The position numbers were made by a program, and so were the translations under genes. Positions 25,001-40,000 of a stretch of 64,000 nt of DNA are shown here, piece by piece (position 1 is the first letter of the stretch; each line of letters starts with the position of its first letter). The notes under the pieces were generated by a model that saw only the letters and a list, made by a program, of their open reading frames with translations, was not told the origin of the DNA and did not search any database. Source of the DNA: Agitococcus sp. (lineage in GTDB: Bacteria > Pseudomonadota > Gammaproteobacteria > Pseudomonadales > Moraxellaceae); the NCBI GenBank assembly GCA_030646715.1, contig JAUSLJ010000011.1:62001-126000 (forward strand), written 5' to 3'.

Positions 25001-28000
25001 GCGCGTTATTATGCTTGGCGTTGTCATCATGACGCTGATTTTAAAGAGTTATTTAATAAAACCCAAAAATGGCAAACCGAACGTCTGAAAAAAAGCCATG
25101 CCCACTTATTAACGGATGAGCGTTATCAAGCGGTAACGAACTTCTTTTTAACCGATATGTACGGTGGTTTAGATTTGAGCTCATTAGCCAGTGAAATCGA
25201 ACGCGCACTACCCGCAACACTGCGTTTATTGCCTGATTCCGTGATGCGTACCGCCGCCACCGCTTTAGAACTGAATGCGTTAACGGGCGAATTGGACGAA
25301 TTAACCGCCTCCATGTTGTTTGAAACGATGAAAGTGACTGAAATCACTGATGAAGCAATGGCCGAAGCCTATCAACGCGCAGGTAATCGTGCGATGCGTG
25401 AACGGCAAATGGTATTAGCGCGTGAACTCGGTGCAGGTTTAGATAAATATGTGCGCTCACGTGTGATTTACGCCACCTTCAAAATTGCTAGCAAACCCTT
25501 ACACATGGCAGGTTTAGGCGTATTGTATGACTTCTTAGACCGTGGTTTTGCCGTCATGCGCCCTATGGGTTCAGCCGAAGAATTTTTAGATTTGTTTATC
25601 CATAAAGAAGAGTTAGTTATGGAAAACTTATATGCTGGCCGTCCTAATCCTTTCGAGTTTTAAGCACTATGTCCATTCCCAAAGACGACACCACCCATTT
25701 TGGCTACAAAACCGTTCGTAAAGAAGAAAAAGCTGGCAAAGTAGCTGAGGTTTTTCACTCAGTTGCCGCCAAATACGACTTAATGAACGATTTAATGTCG
25801 ATGGGCATTCATCGTCTTTGGAAGCGTTTTACCATTACCTTGTCGGGTGTGCGCCGTGGTCAGCAAGTGCTTGATATTGCGGGTGGTACGGGCGATTTAG
25901 CGCGGGTGTTTGCTCGTGAAGTGGGCGCAAATGGTCGTGTAGTATTAGCCGATATTAACGAATCCATGCTGCGTGTTGGGCGCGACAAACTGATTGATGG
26001 CGGTTATAGCCTCGTTGAATATGTGCAAGCGAATGCCGAATGCTTACCTTTTGCCGACAACACCTTTGACATTGTCACTATTGCCTTTGGCTTACGTAAC
26101 GTCACCGACAAAGATGCGGCACTACGCTCCATGTATCGGGTATTAAAACCGAATGGCCGTTTATTAGTTTTAGAGTTCTCTAAGCCGATTATTGAGCCGT
26201 TATCCAAAGTATATGATGCCTACTCATTTAGCGTCTTACCCGCGATGGGGCAACTGATTACCCAAGATGCAGAAAGTTATCGTTATTTAGCCGAATCCAT
26301 TCGTATGCATCCCAATCAAGAAACGCTGAAAGGCATGATGCAAGAAGCAGGTTTTGGTCACTGTGATTATCACAACTTGACGGGTGGTATTGTCGCTTTG
26401 CATCGAGGCTATAAATAATGTTATTGCCAACGGTACTCGCACTCTCTGCCTTTGAAGATATGCTCAACAAAGCATTGGATTTAGATGCCGCAACACGGTT
26501 ACAACTCAATAAATTAGTGGGTCGTAGTTTATTGTTGAATGTGCAATATCCCGACCTCAGCATTTTAGTCTTTTTAGACGAAAATCGCGTGCGGCTTACC
26601 CCTGCCGAAGATGCCACCGACCATCCCGCCACAGCAACAGTCACCGCCACCAGTTTTGACTTTATCAAACAAGCCTTAAAGCGCGATGTCCCCATTAGCC
26701 AAAGTGGATTGACATTAGCTGGCGACATCTTTTTTCTGCAAGAATTACAACAGATTGGCTTACAACTTGATATTGAATGGGAACAAGGACTTAGCGTCTT
26801 AGTCGGTGATATCGCCGCCCAACAAATTGGTCAAGGTGTACGCAGTTTATGGAGTTTTGCTAAAAAAGCTGCTGAAGCCTTGCTGCAAAATAGCGGTGAA
26901 TTTTTACGTGAAGATGCGCAACTTTTACCACGTTCGTGGCAAGTTGAAGATTTTATTGAAGAAGTGCAAGAGCTTCGCTCCGACATTGAACGATTTGAAG
27001 CGCGTTTAACCCTATTGCAACAGCGTTTATCTGTTCCTCTTTCTTCTGAGGCGACTGAGCCAACAACCAAAGGACTCTAGGATGCTAAAGCACCTGCCAC
27101 GTTTACTGACCATTTGGCGTATTTGTGCCAGTTATCGCCTAGACACCTTAGTTCCGCGTGATGCTCCGATTCCCCTGCCTGTCCGCTTGTTATTATTGGC
27201 CTTACGTTTACACCCCGCATGGTGGTCAACGCCTGTGCTAAGCACTTATGATGACGGTGAGCGTTTACGTTTAGCGATTGAAGAACTGGGTGTATTGTTT
27301 ATCAAACTCGGACAGTTGTTATCGACACGCAGCGATTTATTACCGCCCGTGTTAATTAACGAACTGAGCAAACTTCAAGACAGCGTTCCACCGTTTGCTA
27401 TTGATACCGCCAAAGCGATTATCGTCCAAGAGCTGAAAGCACCTTTGAGCGAAGTCTTTAGCCGTTTTGATGACGAACCTTTAGCGGCCGCCTCCATCGC
27501 CCAAGTTCATACCGCTGCGTTGTTAGACGGCAGTGAAGTGATTGTCAAAGTCATCCGCCCCTATCTTGAAGCAGCCATTGTGGAAGACTTTGCTTTATTA
27601 AAAACAATGGCGCAATGGCTAGAAACCCGTTCCGCTGAGTTGGCCGCGTTACACTTACATCATATTGTTTGTGACTATGAGCAAGTGTTGCTCGGTGAAG
27701 TAGATTTACTGCAAGAAGCCGCAAATACTACGCGCATGAGAAATAACTTCCCTCATTCACCGTTAATTTATGTGCCTGAAGTACATCATCGTTTATGTAC
27801 CTCCAATATCATGGTTGCCGAACGTATTTATGGTGTTCCCGTTTCTGACCGTAAAACCTTTGAAGAACTGGGTGTGGACACCAAAGTTTTAGCCGAAAAA
27901 GGCTTAACGATTTTCTTTACTCAAGTGTTTAATCACAATTTTTTCCATGCGGATATGCACCCCGGCAATATTTTTGTAGATGTCAGCAACCCGAAAAACC

Positions 28001-31000
28001 CAAAATATATCGCGCTTGATTGCGCCATTATGGGTGAATTAGGCGAAACCGATCATTTAACCGTTGCCCGTTTATTAATGTCGGTGATGCAACATGATTT
28101 TAATCAACTGATTCAAGTCGCCCATCAAGCAGGATGGATTCCGCCTGCTACCGACACGCAAGCCTTAACCCGTGAAATTCGCCGACTCATCACGCCCATG
28201 CTGCAAAAATCGATGGCAGAACTCGACTTTGCACCGATGTTAATGGGTATTTTGGATGTCGCGCGCCGTTATCACTTAGAAATTCCACCGCAATTAGTGT
28301 TACTGGTTAAAACCTTAGTTCACGTTGAAGGTTTAGGCCGTGATTTGTATCCTGCTTTGGATATTTGGTCGTTAGGTAAACCCTTACTTGGTCAATGGTT
28401 AAGTAGCCGTTTGAACCCTGCCGAAACCGTCAAGAAATTAGGTCAACAAGTCCCCACCATGTTATTAGGGATTGCTGAATTACCCAATCTCATTTACGAC
28501 AGTATGCGTAGTTTGCGCCAAAGTAATGCTTGGCAAGAAAAACAATGGCGCGAATTACAGACTTTACACTATGAAACCGCACAACATCGGCGACAAGATT
28601 GGTTGGCTTTTGCTGGGGTCTTACTTGGTGCAGCAGGTGTTAGCTCGTTTGATGGTTTGTTGGCGTTATTAAGTGCTGGATTGGTAGCTGTAGCCGTGCT
28701 TTGGCGAGTATTGGTATAACTTTATAGTGATGACTTTTGAATGAACTGGCTCGACTGCGTAAAATTTGATGAAGATGGCTTAATCCCTGCTATTGCCCAA
28801 GATGCACAAACGGGTCGCATTTTAATGGTGGCATGGATGAACCGTGAAGCACTACAACTCACCGCCGACAACAAATGCGGTGTTTATTGGTCACGATCAC
28901 GGCAAAAACTTTGGCATAAAGGTGAAGAATCAGGCCATATTCAAGTAGTCAAAGAAATTCGCCTTGATTGTGATGCCGATGTAATTACCCTACAAATTGA
29001 ACAACTGGGTGGTATTGCTTGCCATACAGGGCGCGAATCGTGTTTTTATCGTAAACTAGACGACAATCAGCAATGGCAAATCGTTGATCCTGTGTTAAAA
29101 GACCCCCATAGTATTTATGAGCACCCTAAACATGAGCACTAATGTTCTCGACGAATTAGACATTATTTTAGCCGAACGCAAAAAAGCCAGTGCAGACTCT
29201 TCGTATGTGGCTAGTCTTTATCATAAGGGCATTAATAAAATTTTAGAGAAAGTCGGTGAAGAATGTACCGAAACCATTATTGCCGCCAAAGACGCTGCAC
29301 TATCGGGCGATACCGATGATTTAGTGTATGAAACAGCCGATTTGTGGTTTCATACGCTTGTCATGTTAGGGCATTTTAATGTTGGGTCCGATGCCGTACT
29401 AGCTGAATTGGCGCGACGCTTGCATACTTCGGGTCACACTGAAAAAGCCGCACGTCAAAGCACTGGCTAACACGCACTATTTAGAACGAGCGTAGAGCGA
29501 TACGTAAGTTTCGTATTTTTTATTTGTTCAGGAGTCCCATCATGGCTGGTTTATCAATCACGCACTTACTCATTATGCTAGTTGTTGTGGTGTTATTGTT
29601 TGGCACATCTAAACTCAAAAATTTAGGCAAAGATTTGGGTGGTGCTATCAAAGGCTTTAAAGAGTCGGTGAAAGATGGCGAACAACCGCCAACCGCTACA
29701 CCACCCGCTCAACAACATTTGGCTCAAAATGCGCCTATTGATAGCACCGCAACGCCCGTCAATACACCTAAAAAAGATACTGTCTAATGTTTGATGTTGG
29801 CTTTAGCGAACTTATTTTATTGGCCATTGTCGCCTTAGTGGTACTTGGCCCCGAAAAACTGCCCCATGCCGCACGCATGGCGGGGGCATGGTTAGGCCGT
29901 ATTAAACGCACGATGACCAATATTCAAATGGAAATTGAAAAAGAAGTGTCCGCTCAAGAAATGCGTGACCGCATCAATCAAGAAATTGAACGGTTAAAAG
30001 CACTCAGCGACCCCATCAATAACGAAATCAAAGCCGTTGAACACACCATTCATCAGCACGTTAATGATGCTTCACAATCGATTGACGCAGCTCCTGCTTA
30101 TTTAGAGGCGCAAAATAACACTCCATTCGCCACCGAACCAAATACAAGTGACATAGCAGTAACTACCACGGATGAGAGCAATTTAGACAGTGTGTCCCAT
30201 CATCCTGTGACTGCAACCGAACCCGTTAACCTAATTAAAAATCAATCATTATGAGCGACTCACCACGGGACACTAATCAAGATGCTAACCAAGAAGAAAT
30301 GCCTCTTGTCGCGCATTTAATCGAATTACGCACGCGCTTAATGCATATTATTGGCGCAACCTTATTGGTGTTTTTTGCCTTAGTCGCCTTTAGAAACGAC
30401 TTATATACCTTACTCGCCGCGCCATTGCGTAGCCTGTTACCTGTCGGTAGCAGTATGGTGGCAACCGATATTACTTCGTCTTTTTTAGCCCCTTTTAAGC
30501 TGACTTTTTTTGTCGCCTTTTTTGTCGCCGTGCCCTATGTGCTGTATCAAATTTGGACGTTTATTGCCCCTGCTTTATATAAACACGAAAAGCGTTTGGC
30601 TATACCGTTATTAGTGTCGAGTGTCATCTTGTTTTATGTCGGTATTTCTTTTGCTTACTTTGTGACATTAGGGCCTGTACTGAAGTTTTTTGTCAGCGTT
30701 GCTCCTGACAACGTCAGTTTTATGACCGACATTAATGCTTATTTAGACTTCTGTATTAAATTCTTTTTAGTGTTTGGCTTTACCTTCGAAATTCCTGTCG
30801 TCGTGTTAATGTTGATTATGGCAGGGATTGTTGACACGGCGAGCCTCGCAGAAAAACGTCGTTATATTATTGTCGGTTGTTTTGCTATTGCGATGTTTGT
30901 TACGCCGCCCGATGCTTTATCGATGACAGTATTAGCGGTATTAATGTGGATGCTGTTTGAAATTGGTTTATTTTTTGGCAAGTTTATTGAACAACGACGA

Positions 31001-34000
31001 GAAGTGACGAACGATTAACTGTAGGGGCGAATTTATTCGCCGTCTTCATAACAATGGGCGGATCAAGCCGCCCCTACAACATCAAGCCAACCGCCTACCA
31101 AAGTCCTGCGTCGCTTTCACTAAAGCATCAATAATCCCTAGCTCGGCCGCCGAATGTCCCGCATCACGAATAATATGTAACTCGCTGTTGGGCAACGCCT
31201 TATGCAACGCAAATGCGCCATCTAAAGGGCAAACCACATCATAACGGCCATGCACAATAACGGTCGGAATCTCGGCAATCTTATGGGCATCTTCTAATAA
31301 CTGATTCGGTCGTAGAAAAATATCATTCGCAAAATAATGGCTTTCAATACGCGCTAACGCTAATGCCGTATGCGGGTCAGCAAAATGATGAACCACATTA
31401 GGATTAGGCTTTAAGGTCGAACACATGCCCTCCCACACCGACCACGCTTTGGCTGCTGCCATTTGGGCAATTTCATCCTCACCCGTTAACCGACGATGAT
31501 ACGCTGCCATAAAATCATGCCGCTCATCAATCGGAATCGGCTTTTCATAGTCTTCCCAAGCATCAGGAAAAATACGACTCGCACCCTGTTGATAAAACCA
31601 CAATAAATCTTCCCGTCGACACAAAAATACACCGCGCAAAATCATCCCTAAAACACGCTTTGGATGCGCTTCAGCATACGCCAATGCTAACGTTGACCCC
31701 CAAGAACCACCAAATAATAACCATTTTTCAATCCTTAAATGTTGGCGTAGTTTTTCCATATCGGCAATTAAATCAATCGTCGTATTACCATCTAAGGTCG
31801 CATGAGGAGTCGACTGCCCAGAACCACGTTGGTCAAACAAAACAATGCGATACACTTCAGGATCAAAAAATCGACGATGCCATGACTGCGTACCCGCACC
31901 TGGCCCGCCATGTAAAAACACCACAGGAATACCATTCGGATTACCACTTTCTTCAACATACAACTGATGCGGCTCATCCACCGCAAAATGATAATGGCTA
32001 TGGGGATGAATTTCGGGGTATAAACCAAGCACAGGTTATCTCCTTCATTATTAATACTTTTCAGGACTTACGCGCTAATTTCGGAGAAATGCGTAAGTCC
32101 AATATCAATAGAGAGTAATGATTTATTCAGGTTCTGACAAACAGTGTTTTGCCTAAGTCTCTTAGACTGTTTACAATTCAGTTATAATCACGCCCGCCCC
32201 AAATGAGATAACAAACATGACCTTGTTGCCCTTGTTGTTAGAGCCAGAACAATTAGCTGCTCATTTGGACGATACCTACTTATTAATCATTGACTTATGT
32301 AAAGAATCCGTTTATCAACAAGCCCATATTCCTCATGCCATTTGGTTAAATAGTCGTTTATTGGTTTCGGGCGTTTTCCCTGCTTCTGGTCAATTACCCA
32401 CCATTGAACAATTAAATAGCCTATTCTCGACATTAGGTTTAAGCCCCGAAACACACGTCGTTGTTTATGATGATGAAGGCGGTGGTTGGGCTGGCCGTTT
32501 GATTTGGACGTTGGATGCAATTGGTCATTCTAAATACTCTTATCTGAATGGCGGTTTACACGCGTGGTTAGCGGCCAATTTACCGATTGAAAATACGCCT
32601 AATAAAGCTAAATCCACCCTCACTGATTTACAAATTGACCCAACGCCACAAGTCGATATCGACTATTTACTTGCGCATTACCAAGATACTGACCATATTA
32701 TTTGGGATGCCCGCTCGCCCGAAGAATTTAGCGGCGAACGTTTGTTAGCACAACGAGGCGGCCATATTCCCCATGCGGTGAATTATGAATGGACATTGGC
32801 GATGGATAAAACTAATTCCTTAAAAATTAGAGACTTAGCGGTTATTCGTGCCGAGTTAGCACAACTGGGCATTAGCAACGAAAAAACCGTGATTACCCAT
32901 TGTCAGACGCATCATCGCTCTGGTTTTACGTACTTAATCGGTCGGATTTTAGGCTTTAATATTAAAGCCTATGCTGGCTCATGGAGTGAATGGGGCAATC
33001 GGCCTGATACACCTATTGTTAAGTAACTCTCACTTTCTTTTTTAGTATTCCGCCAAACACTTTTGTAGGTTTTTATGTCGTTATTTATTACTTTCCAGCA
33101 CATTGTTCCCCAACATTTATTATCACGCGGTGTCGGTCGTTTGGCGGCCAGTGAAAATACTTTCGTGAAAAACACGTTCATCAAAAACTTTGCCGCTAAG
33201 TATCAAGTCAATATGGCTGAAGCCTTAGAAGAAAATCCCTTAGCCTATAAAAGCTTTAACGATTTTTTTACCCGTGCGCTAAAACCGAATGCCCGCCCAA
33301 TTGCGGCAGATAGCAAAGCAATAATCTCCCCTGCTGATGGGGCTATTTCTCAAATTGGCGCAATTACTGCCGATAAAATCTTTCAAGCGAAAGGCCATGA
33401 TTATAGTGTCACCACGTTATTAGGTGGCGATGAACACCGTGCTGCGGCTTTTGTGGGTGGTCAATTTGCTACCGTCTATTTATCACCGAAAGATTATCAT
33501 CGAGTACACATGCCATTTACAGGTAAACTGACACAAATGATTTATGTGCCAGGCGATTTATTTTCCGTCAACACGACAACAGCCGAAAATGTACCGAATT
33601 TATTTGCCCGTAATGAGCGTGTGGTTTGTTTATTTGATACCGAAGTCGGCCAAATGGCCGTCGTCCTAGTCGGCGCGATGATTGTTGCGGGTATTGCAAC
33701 CGCTTGGGCGGGCAACTTAGCCCCACAAGGCAAAAATGTCGTCACCAGCCACTATGATGGCTCAATCACGCTGAAAAAAGGCGATGAATTAGGGCGTTTT
33801 TATTTAGGCTCAACCGCTATTGTCTTGTTTGGTGCGAATGTCATGCAGTGGCGTAATAATTTGACGGCGACGACACCTGTGCGTATGGGTGAAGCGATGG
33901 GGCAAACTTTATAAATAACATTGCCCATCATTTGACGCCTAAGTTTTAATGGAATATCCGAAGATGCGTATCACACTCAAACAACTGGCCGTTTTTGTCG

Positions 34001-37000
34001 CTGTTGCCCGACATGGCACAGTTACCCGCGCTGCTCAAGAGTTGAACTTGACGCAAAGTGCGGCCAGCATGGCTTTATCTGACTTTGAGGGTCAATTAGA
34101 TTGTTTATTGTTTGATCGCATTGGCAAACGTTTACAACTCAATGACTTAGGCCGAAAGCTTCTCCCACAAGCCATTAACACCGTTGCCCACGCCACAGAA
34201 CTAGAAGAACTGGCCAGAGGTCATGGCGACAAAGTGGGCAGTCTAAAAATTGGTGCCAGTTTAACGATTGGCAACTACTCCATGCCGCCATTAATTGCCA
34301 CATTCATGCGTCAACATCCACAATGCCAATTAAGCTTAGAGATTGCCAATACCAGCCATATCATTGCTGCTCTTGAACACTTTGAGTTAGATGTCGGTTT
34401 TATTGAAGGTTTTTGCCACGCGCCAAATTTGGAAGTAATTCCTTGGCAACAAGACGAATTAGTGGTTTTCTCAGCACCAAGCCACCCTTTGGCACTAAAA
34501 ATGCCCCTTACCGAAACAGATTTTGCCGATGCCGAATGGATTTTACGAGAGTCAGGTTCAGGTACGCGGGAGATTTTTGATAATGCCGTCATTGGTCGCT
34601 TGCCACACCTAAAGGTTTTATTAGAACTAGGGCATACTGAAGCGATTCAACGTGTGGTGGCCAGCGGACTAGGCGTCGGTTGCGCTTCACGCTTATCACT
34701 TAGCGAAGCATTAGCGAGTAACACCTTAACAATTTTACCGACCCCCTTTTGGAATTTGAGCCGTCAATTCTTTATTTTGATTCATCGACAAAAATATCGT
34801 ACTTATGGCTTGGAGCGTTTTATTGAACATTGTGTGGCCACCTAAAATTGCATTTCGAAGCGTATTAATAGTGTTAAGAGGAAATTTATTACAAGCTAAG
34901 ATGAATAATTCTTTTTTTAACTTGCGATTTTCCCCGCTATCAACAAAAATTGCTTCTTAATAGCCACTTGTTCAAGGTAATCTTGAGCCTTACTAGGCTA
35001 TAATCAGCAAAGCACCTTTAAGCTCATCACATTTTGGGCCATACATTAAATAGTTATTACATGAGCGCAGATTACATAAACCGCGCTTAAAGGGAACTGT
35101 ACTGACAACCAGTTCTTTAATCATAAAAAACCACGCCAACGCGTGAAAACGGAAATATATAGGTCACTATCACGATGACAACAACTACCAGCAGTCTTAT
35201 TGGACAAAGTTTGCCAGAGAAAAACCTCAATCAACTGAGCTTAGTAGGTCACTCGAAGGCAGATATGCAAGCATGGGTTCATAGCCTGCCAATAATGAAT
35301 GTTGGTGAAACCACAAAACAACTGTATCAAACGCTACAAGAACTGACGAAATTAAAAATATCCGAAGAAAATCGCTACGAATTATTAGAAGTACTACGCC
35401 CTTGTGTACACTCAATTTTGCACTCTTTAGCAAAACACTATCTCAATCAATCCGTTTTATTGCCTGACCGCGCTAATCGTGTTGCGTCACTCGCGCAGTC
35501 TTTACGCAGTTATTTGGCCACGGGTTATAAAATCGTCGCTTTTGATTGTGTTGACAAATTACAAACCAAATTAAGCATCATCGGTATTGGTCGTCGCCAG
35601 CAACAACAATTAGCCGCACAAAGTTTCCAACGCGCGATCAGTGAGTTGGGTGGCTTATTACTGGAAACGCACTTACTGTACTTGCCTTCTCCTGCCAATT
35701 TATGGCTCGATTTACACGCACTATACCGCTCTGCCGTTGCCTATGGCGTGGCACAAATTAAAATCCCTGATGTTTACGCGCACTTTAGCAAAGAGCTCAC
35801 CAGTACCGAGTCTTATTTACGCAGTATTATTCTTGCTGCCAGCCATACCAATAAATTACGGCAAACTGAAATTCGACAAATTTATGAAGCCAGCGAATTG
35901 TGGACTGCGTATCTAAAAATAAAAACCAAATATAATGTCACTGATTTGCTATTAATCGACACAGACAACGACCTACCGCCTGTCTATGTCTCTAAGTCCA
36001 CTGATGTACCCCATGCTTTGTATATTGATGCGCAAAAACTGGTACAGCATTTACAAACTATTCAAAGCACACCCAGCAATCAACTGCAAAAAAGCGAAGC
36101 ATTAACGCCGAGTCTATTTCAACATTTGATTGGTATTTGGAGCGCGGCCACCGAACGTACTTTTGCTCGACGCACTTACGAAGGTCATTTGCTGGTATGC
36201 CTTGGCTTAACGGCAACACACTATCATTTAGCGGATGAAATTGATTTTGAATCCGTCATCAACATCAAAAATAATTTTAGCGAAGAAGAAGCCAACTTGT
36301 TTTTGCGCAATGGTATTAGTGAAGATAGCTTTCAACCTGATACGTGGCGTTTTAGTATTGGCAATGTCGAAGGTGTAGATCAAGAAATCGCCGCTCTTTC
36401 TAAACAATCGGCGGCCAAAACACAGGTAGGTTTATATCCTCCGCAATCGGCATTGATTGTTAATATTAGTCCAGGAGGCTATTGTGTTCGTTGGGATGGT
36501 GAGCCACCCATGAGTCTTCGCACGGGAGAAATTCTTGCGCTACGTGAGCCGGAAGATAATAGTTGGAACATTGGCGTCATTCGTTGGGTCAAGCAGTTAC
36601 CTACCATCGGAGCAGAAGCAGGCATTGAAATTTTGTCCGCGCGCGCTAAACCTTGTGGCTCACGAGTCTTAAAAAAGACAGGTGATAGCACCGAATATAT
36701 GCGGACATTATTATTGCCAGAGATGAAGTCTTTACATCGTCCAGCTACGCTGATTACACCGAATGTGTCGTTTCGCAGCGGCTATCGGGTATTAATTCGC
36801 CAAGGCAACGAAGAAGTAAAAGTACAGTTAACAACAGAGATGTTAACGACGCAAAGTTTTAGTCAGTTTGAGTTTGCCCTGCTACAATCACAAGACAAAG
36901 CCGCAAACATTGCCGCAGGCAAACCCAACGCGCTCGAAAAAGCCGAACCCAAGGATGATTTTGATACATTATGGGGCAATTTATAGCCTCTGATTCAAGA

Positions 37001-40000
37001 TATTAATGCTAGTTTAAACACAGCCCTACGCAGCAGGTATCTCACCGCAATTTAGGACTTATGACCATATGGCCGCAAAAAGTGAAACACTTCGTTTATT
37101 GGTAGTCCATAGTTCTGCCGATAATACCGAAGATATTATTAAAGCTCTGAAAAATGCAGGTACGCCTACCCGCCCTCAATTAATTGCCAATATTGAGGAC
37201 TTTGAAGATATTATTAAAACACAAGCATGGGATTTAGTGTTATCTGCTGAGTCATGTAGTGACGGTAGTTATAGTGATGCGCTACAAGCTATTCGCAACC
37301 TAGACAAAGACATTCCCCTTATTGTTTTACTTGACACCTATGACGAAGAAATCATCGTTGAATCTTTAGAGCTTGGTGCCGTAGATGCCATTGTCTTTAA
37401 TCAACATCAGCATTTAGTCTTTTGTATTCGTCGTGAATTAAATAACTTATATCATCGTCGCGCTCAACGTAAAGCCGAATCATTTCTTAAAGAAACCGAA
37501 AGACGCTGCCAATCTTTATTAGAAAACTCCCGCGATGCTATTGCTTATGTCCATGATGGCATGCACATTTATGCCAACAAAGCCTACGTCGATCTATTTG
37601 GCTATGAAGCGGCGGATGACCTCGAAGGTATGCCGATTATTGACCTTGTTGCCAAACAAGATTTAGCTAATTTTAAAGACTACTTACGCTCTTACAGTAA
37701 AGGCGAAAAAATATCGACTGACCTCAAGTTTCACGGCATGAAAGGTGATGGCGACCAAGTCGATGCCATGATGCAGCTTTCTGCCGCGAGTTATGATGGC
37801 GAATTATGTACACAAATTATTATTCGTCGTGATGATGGCGATGGTAAAGCGGTACTGTTAGCTCAACAATTAAAAGCCGTTACCTCGATAGACCAGTTAA
37901 CAGGCCTACCCAATCGCCAACAGTTTGAAGAAAAACTGGAAGAAACACTGATTCAAGCCCAACGTGAAAAAGTACAAAGCACCCTGTTCTATATGAGTAT
38001 GGATAATGTGCCGCAAATCAATGCCAACGCAGGTATTGTCGGTACAGATGCTGTCATTGCTGACTTAGCGAAACTGTTAAGCGCACACATGTCAAATGGT
38101 GTTGTCTTAGCGCGTTTTAGTGACAGTGTTTTTACCGCTATTTTAAGTGATCTTAGCACTGACCAAGCGCGTACTTTAGCTGAGAAAATGTGCCAGCTTA
38201 CCCGTGATCGTTTGTTTGATATTCCTAACGGCAAAACCATTCAAACCTCACTCAGCATTGGTGTGGCCATGATTGGTGAAACCGCACCTGATGCGCCTGA
38301 ATTATTATCACGTGCTGTAAATGCTGCTGAAAAAGTCAAATTATTAACCAAAGGTGTTGGTAGCGGCGTTAACGTCTATAATCCTGCCGAAAATGCCACA
38401 GCCAATGACTCTGCTCTGCGTGAACTACTCGTTGAAGCCTTAGAACAAAACAAATTCAAGCTATTATTCCAGCCATTGTTTGATGTTGAAGATGAAAACG
38501 CGCAATTCTATGAAGTATTTGTCCGTTTACCGTTAGCGGATGGCAAAGTGATGGCGCCTGACGAATTCCTTGCCGTCGCCCAACGTTATAACTTAGGCAG
38601 TAAAATTGACCGCTGGATTTTGATTAATGCCTGTAAACGACTAAAAGATCACCTCACGCGTCATGCAGGTAGCCGTTTGTTACTGAATTTAACCGCAGAG
38701 TCTTTACAAGATCCGAGCCTACCAGACCTCATTAACAAACTGACCAAAGCCATTGATCCTAAAGGTCAACCACTGGTCATTCAGTTTGCCGAAAATGATG
38801 TTGTTACTTATCTCAAACAAGCCAAAGAACATGTTGCTGCTTTGAGAAATGGCGGCTGTGCCGTGTCTATTACTAACTTTGGTTGTACATTAAATCCGCT
38901 CAACACCTTAAAACATGTTGAGGTCGATATGATTAAATTAGACCGTTCGTTTACTCAAGATTTAAACCAAGAAGACAACTTAGACACCACCAAGAAGCTC
39001 TCCAGTGAAATTAACGCTTTAAACAAGCAACTGATTGTTTCGTATGTTGAAAATGCGGCGACGGTCTCCAAACTTTGGACAATGGGTGTACGCTATTTAC
39101 AAGGTTATTATTTGCAACCACCTTCAGAAAACATGGTTTACGAAAGCGCAAGCTAAGTCATAACAAGATTACAGGGCGATTCAAGAAATCGCCCTGTAAT
39201 CTTCATATCGTTTCCATATCTGCAACACCTCTTCAACCAAAACCTCGCTAGTTGAAACATCCGTCAGCCCTTATTCTTAGCTCCAAGTAGGCACTAGTCG
39301 CAGTGCGATGCGTAAATCCTCATTTATTGGAGAACTCAGATGACAACTCGTTTAAACCCACAAACATTGGCACAGCTATTTACCGAAGCCCGTACGTTTT
39401 CGGCTTGGCAAGATAAAGCTGTCACGCCCGAATTGATTCAAGAAATGTATGAGTTAACAAAATTTGCACCGACTTCGGTCAATGGTTCGCCAGCACGCTT
39501 TATATTTGTCACCAGCCCTGAAGCCAAAGCCAAACTTAAACCTGCGCTCGCCGAAGGCAATATTGACAAAACTATGACAGCCCCTGTTACCGTCATTGTC
39601 GCTGCTGACCATAGCTTCTACGAGCATTTACCGCAGTTGTTCCCCCAAGCCGATGCTAAGTCATGGTTTGTTGGTAATCAGGCTTTAATTGATGCTACCG
39701 CGTTTAGAAATAGCTCTTTACAGGGGGGGTATTTGATTATGGCTGCACGAGCGTTGGGTTTAGACGCAGGCGCAATGTCGGGCTTTGATAATGCCGCCGT
39801 TGATGCCGCATTTTTTGCAGGCACTAATACGCGCTCGAATTTTTTAATTAATTTAGGTTATGGTGATGTCAACAAACTACATCCGCGTAATCCACGTTTA
39901 AGTTTTGACCAAGCTGCACAAATTTTGTAACGACTAATGAGGCAGGGGCAGGAGAAACATCCCCCCAAAGACATTGACAAGCCTTGAAATGCCTTTAGGA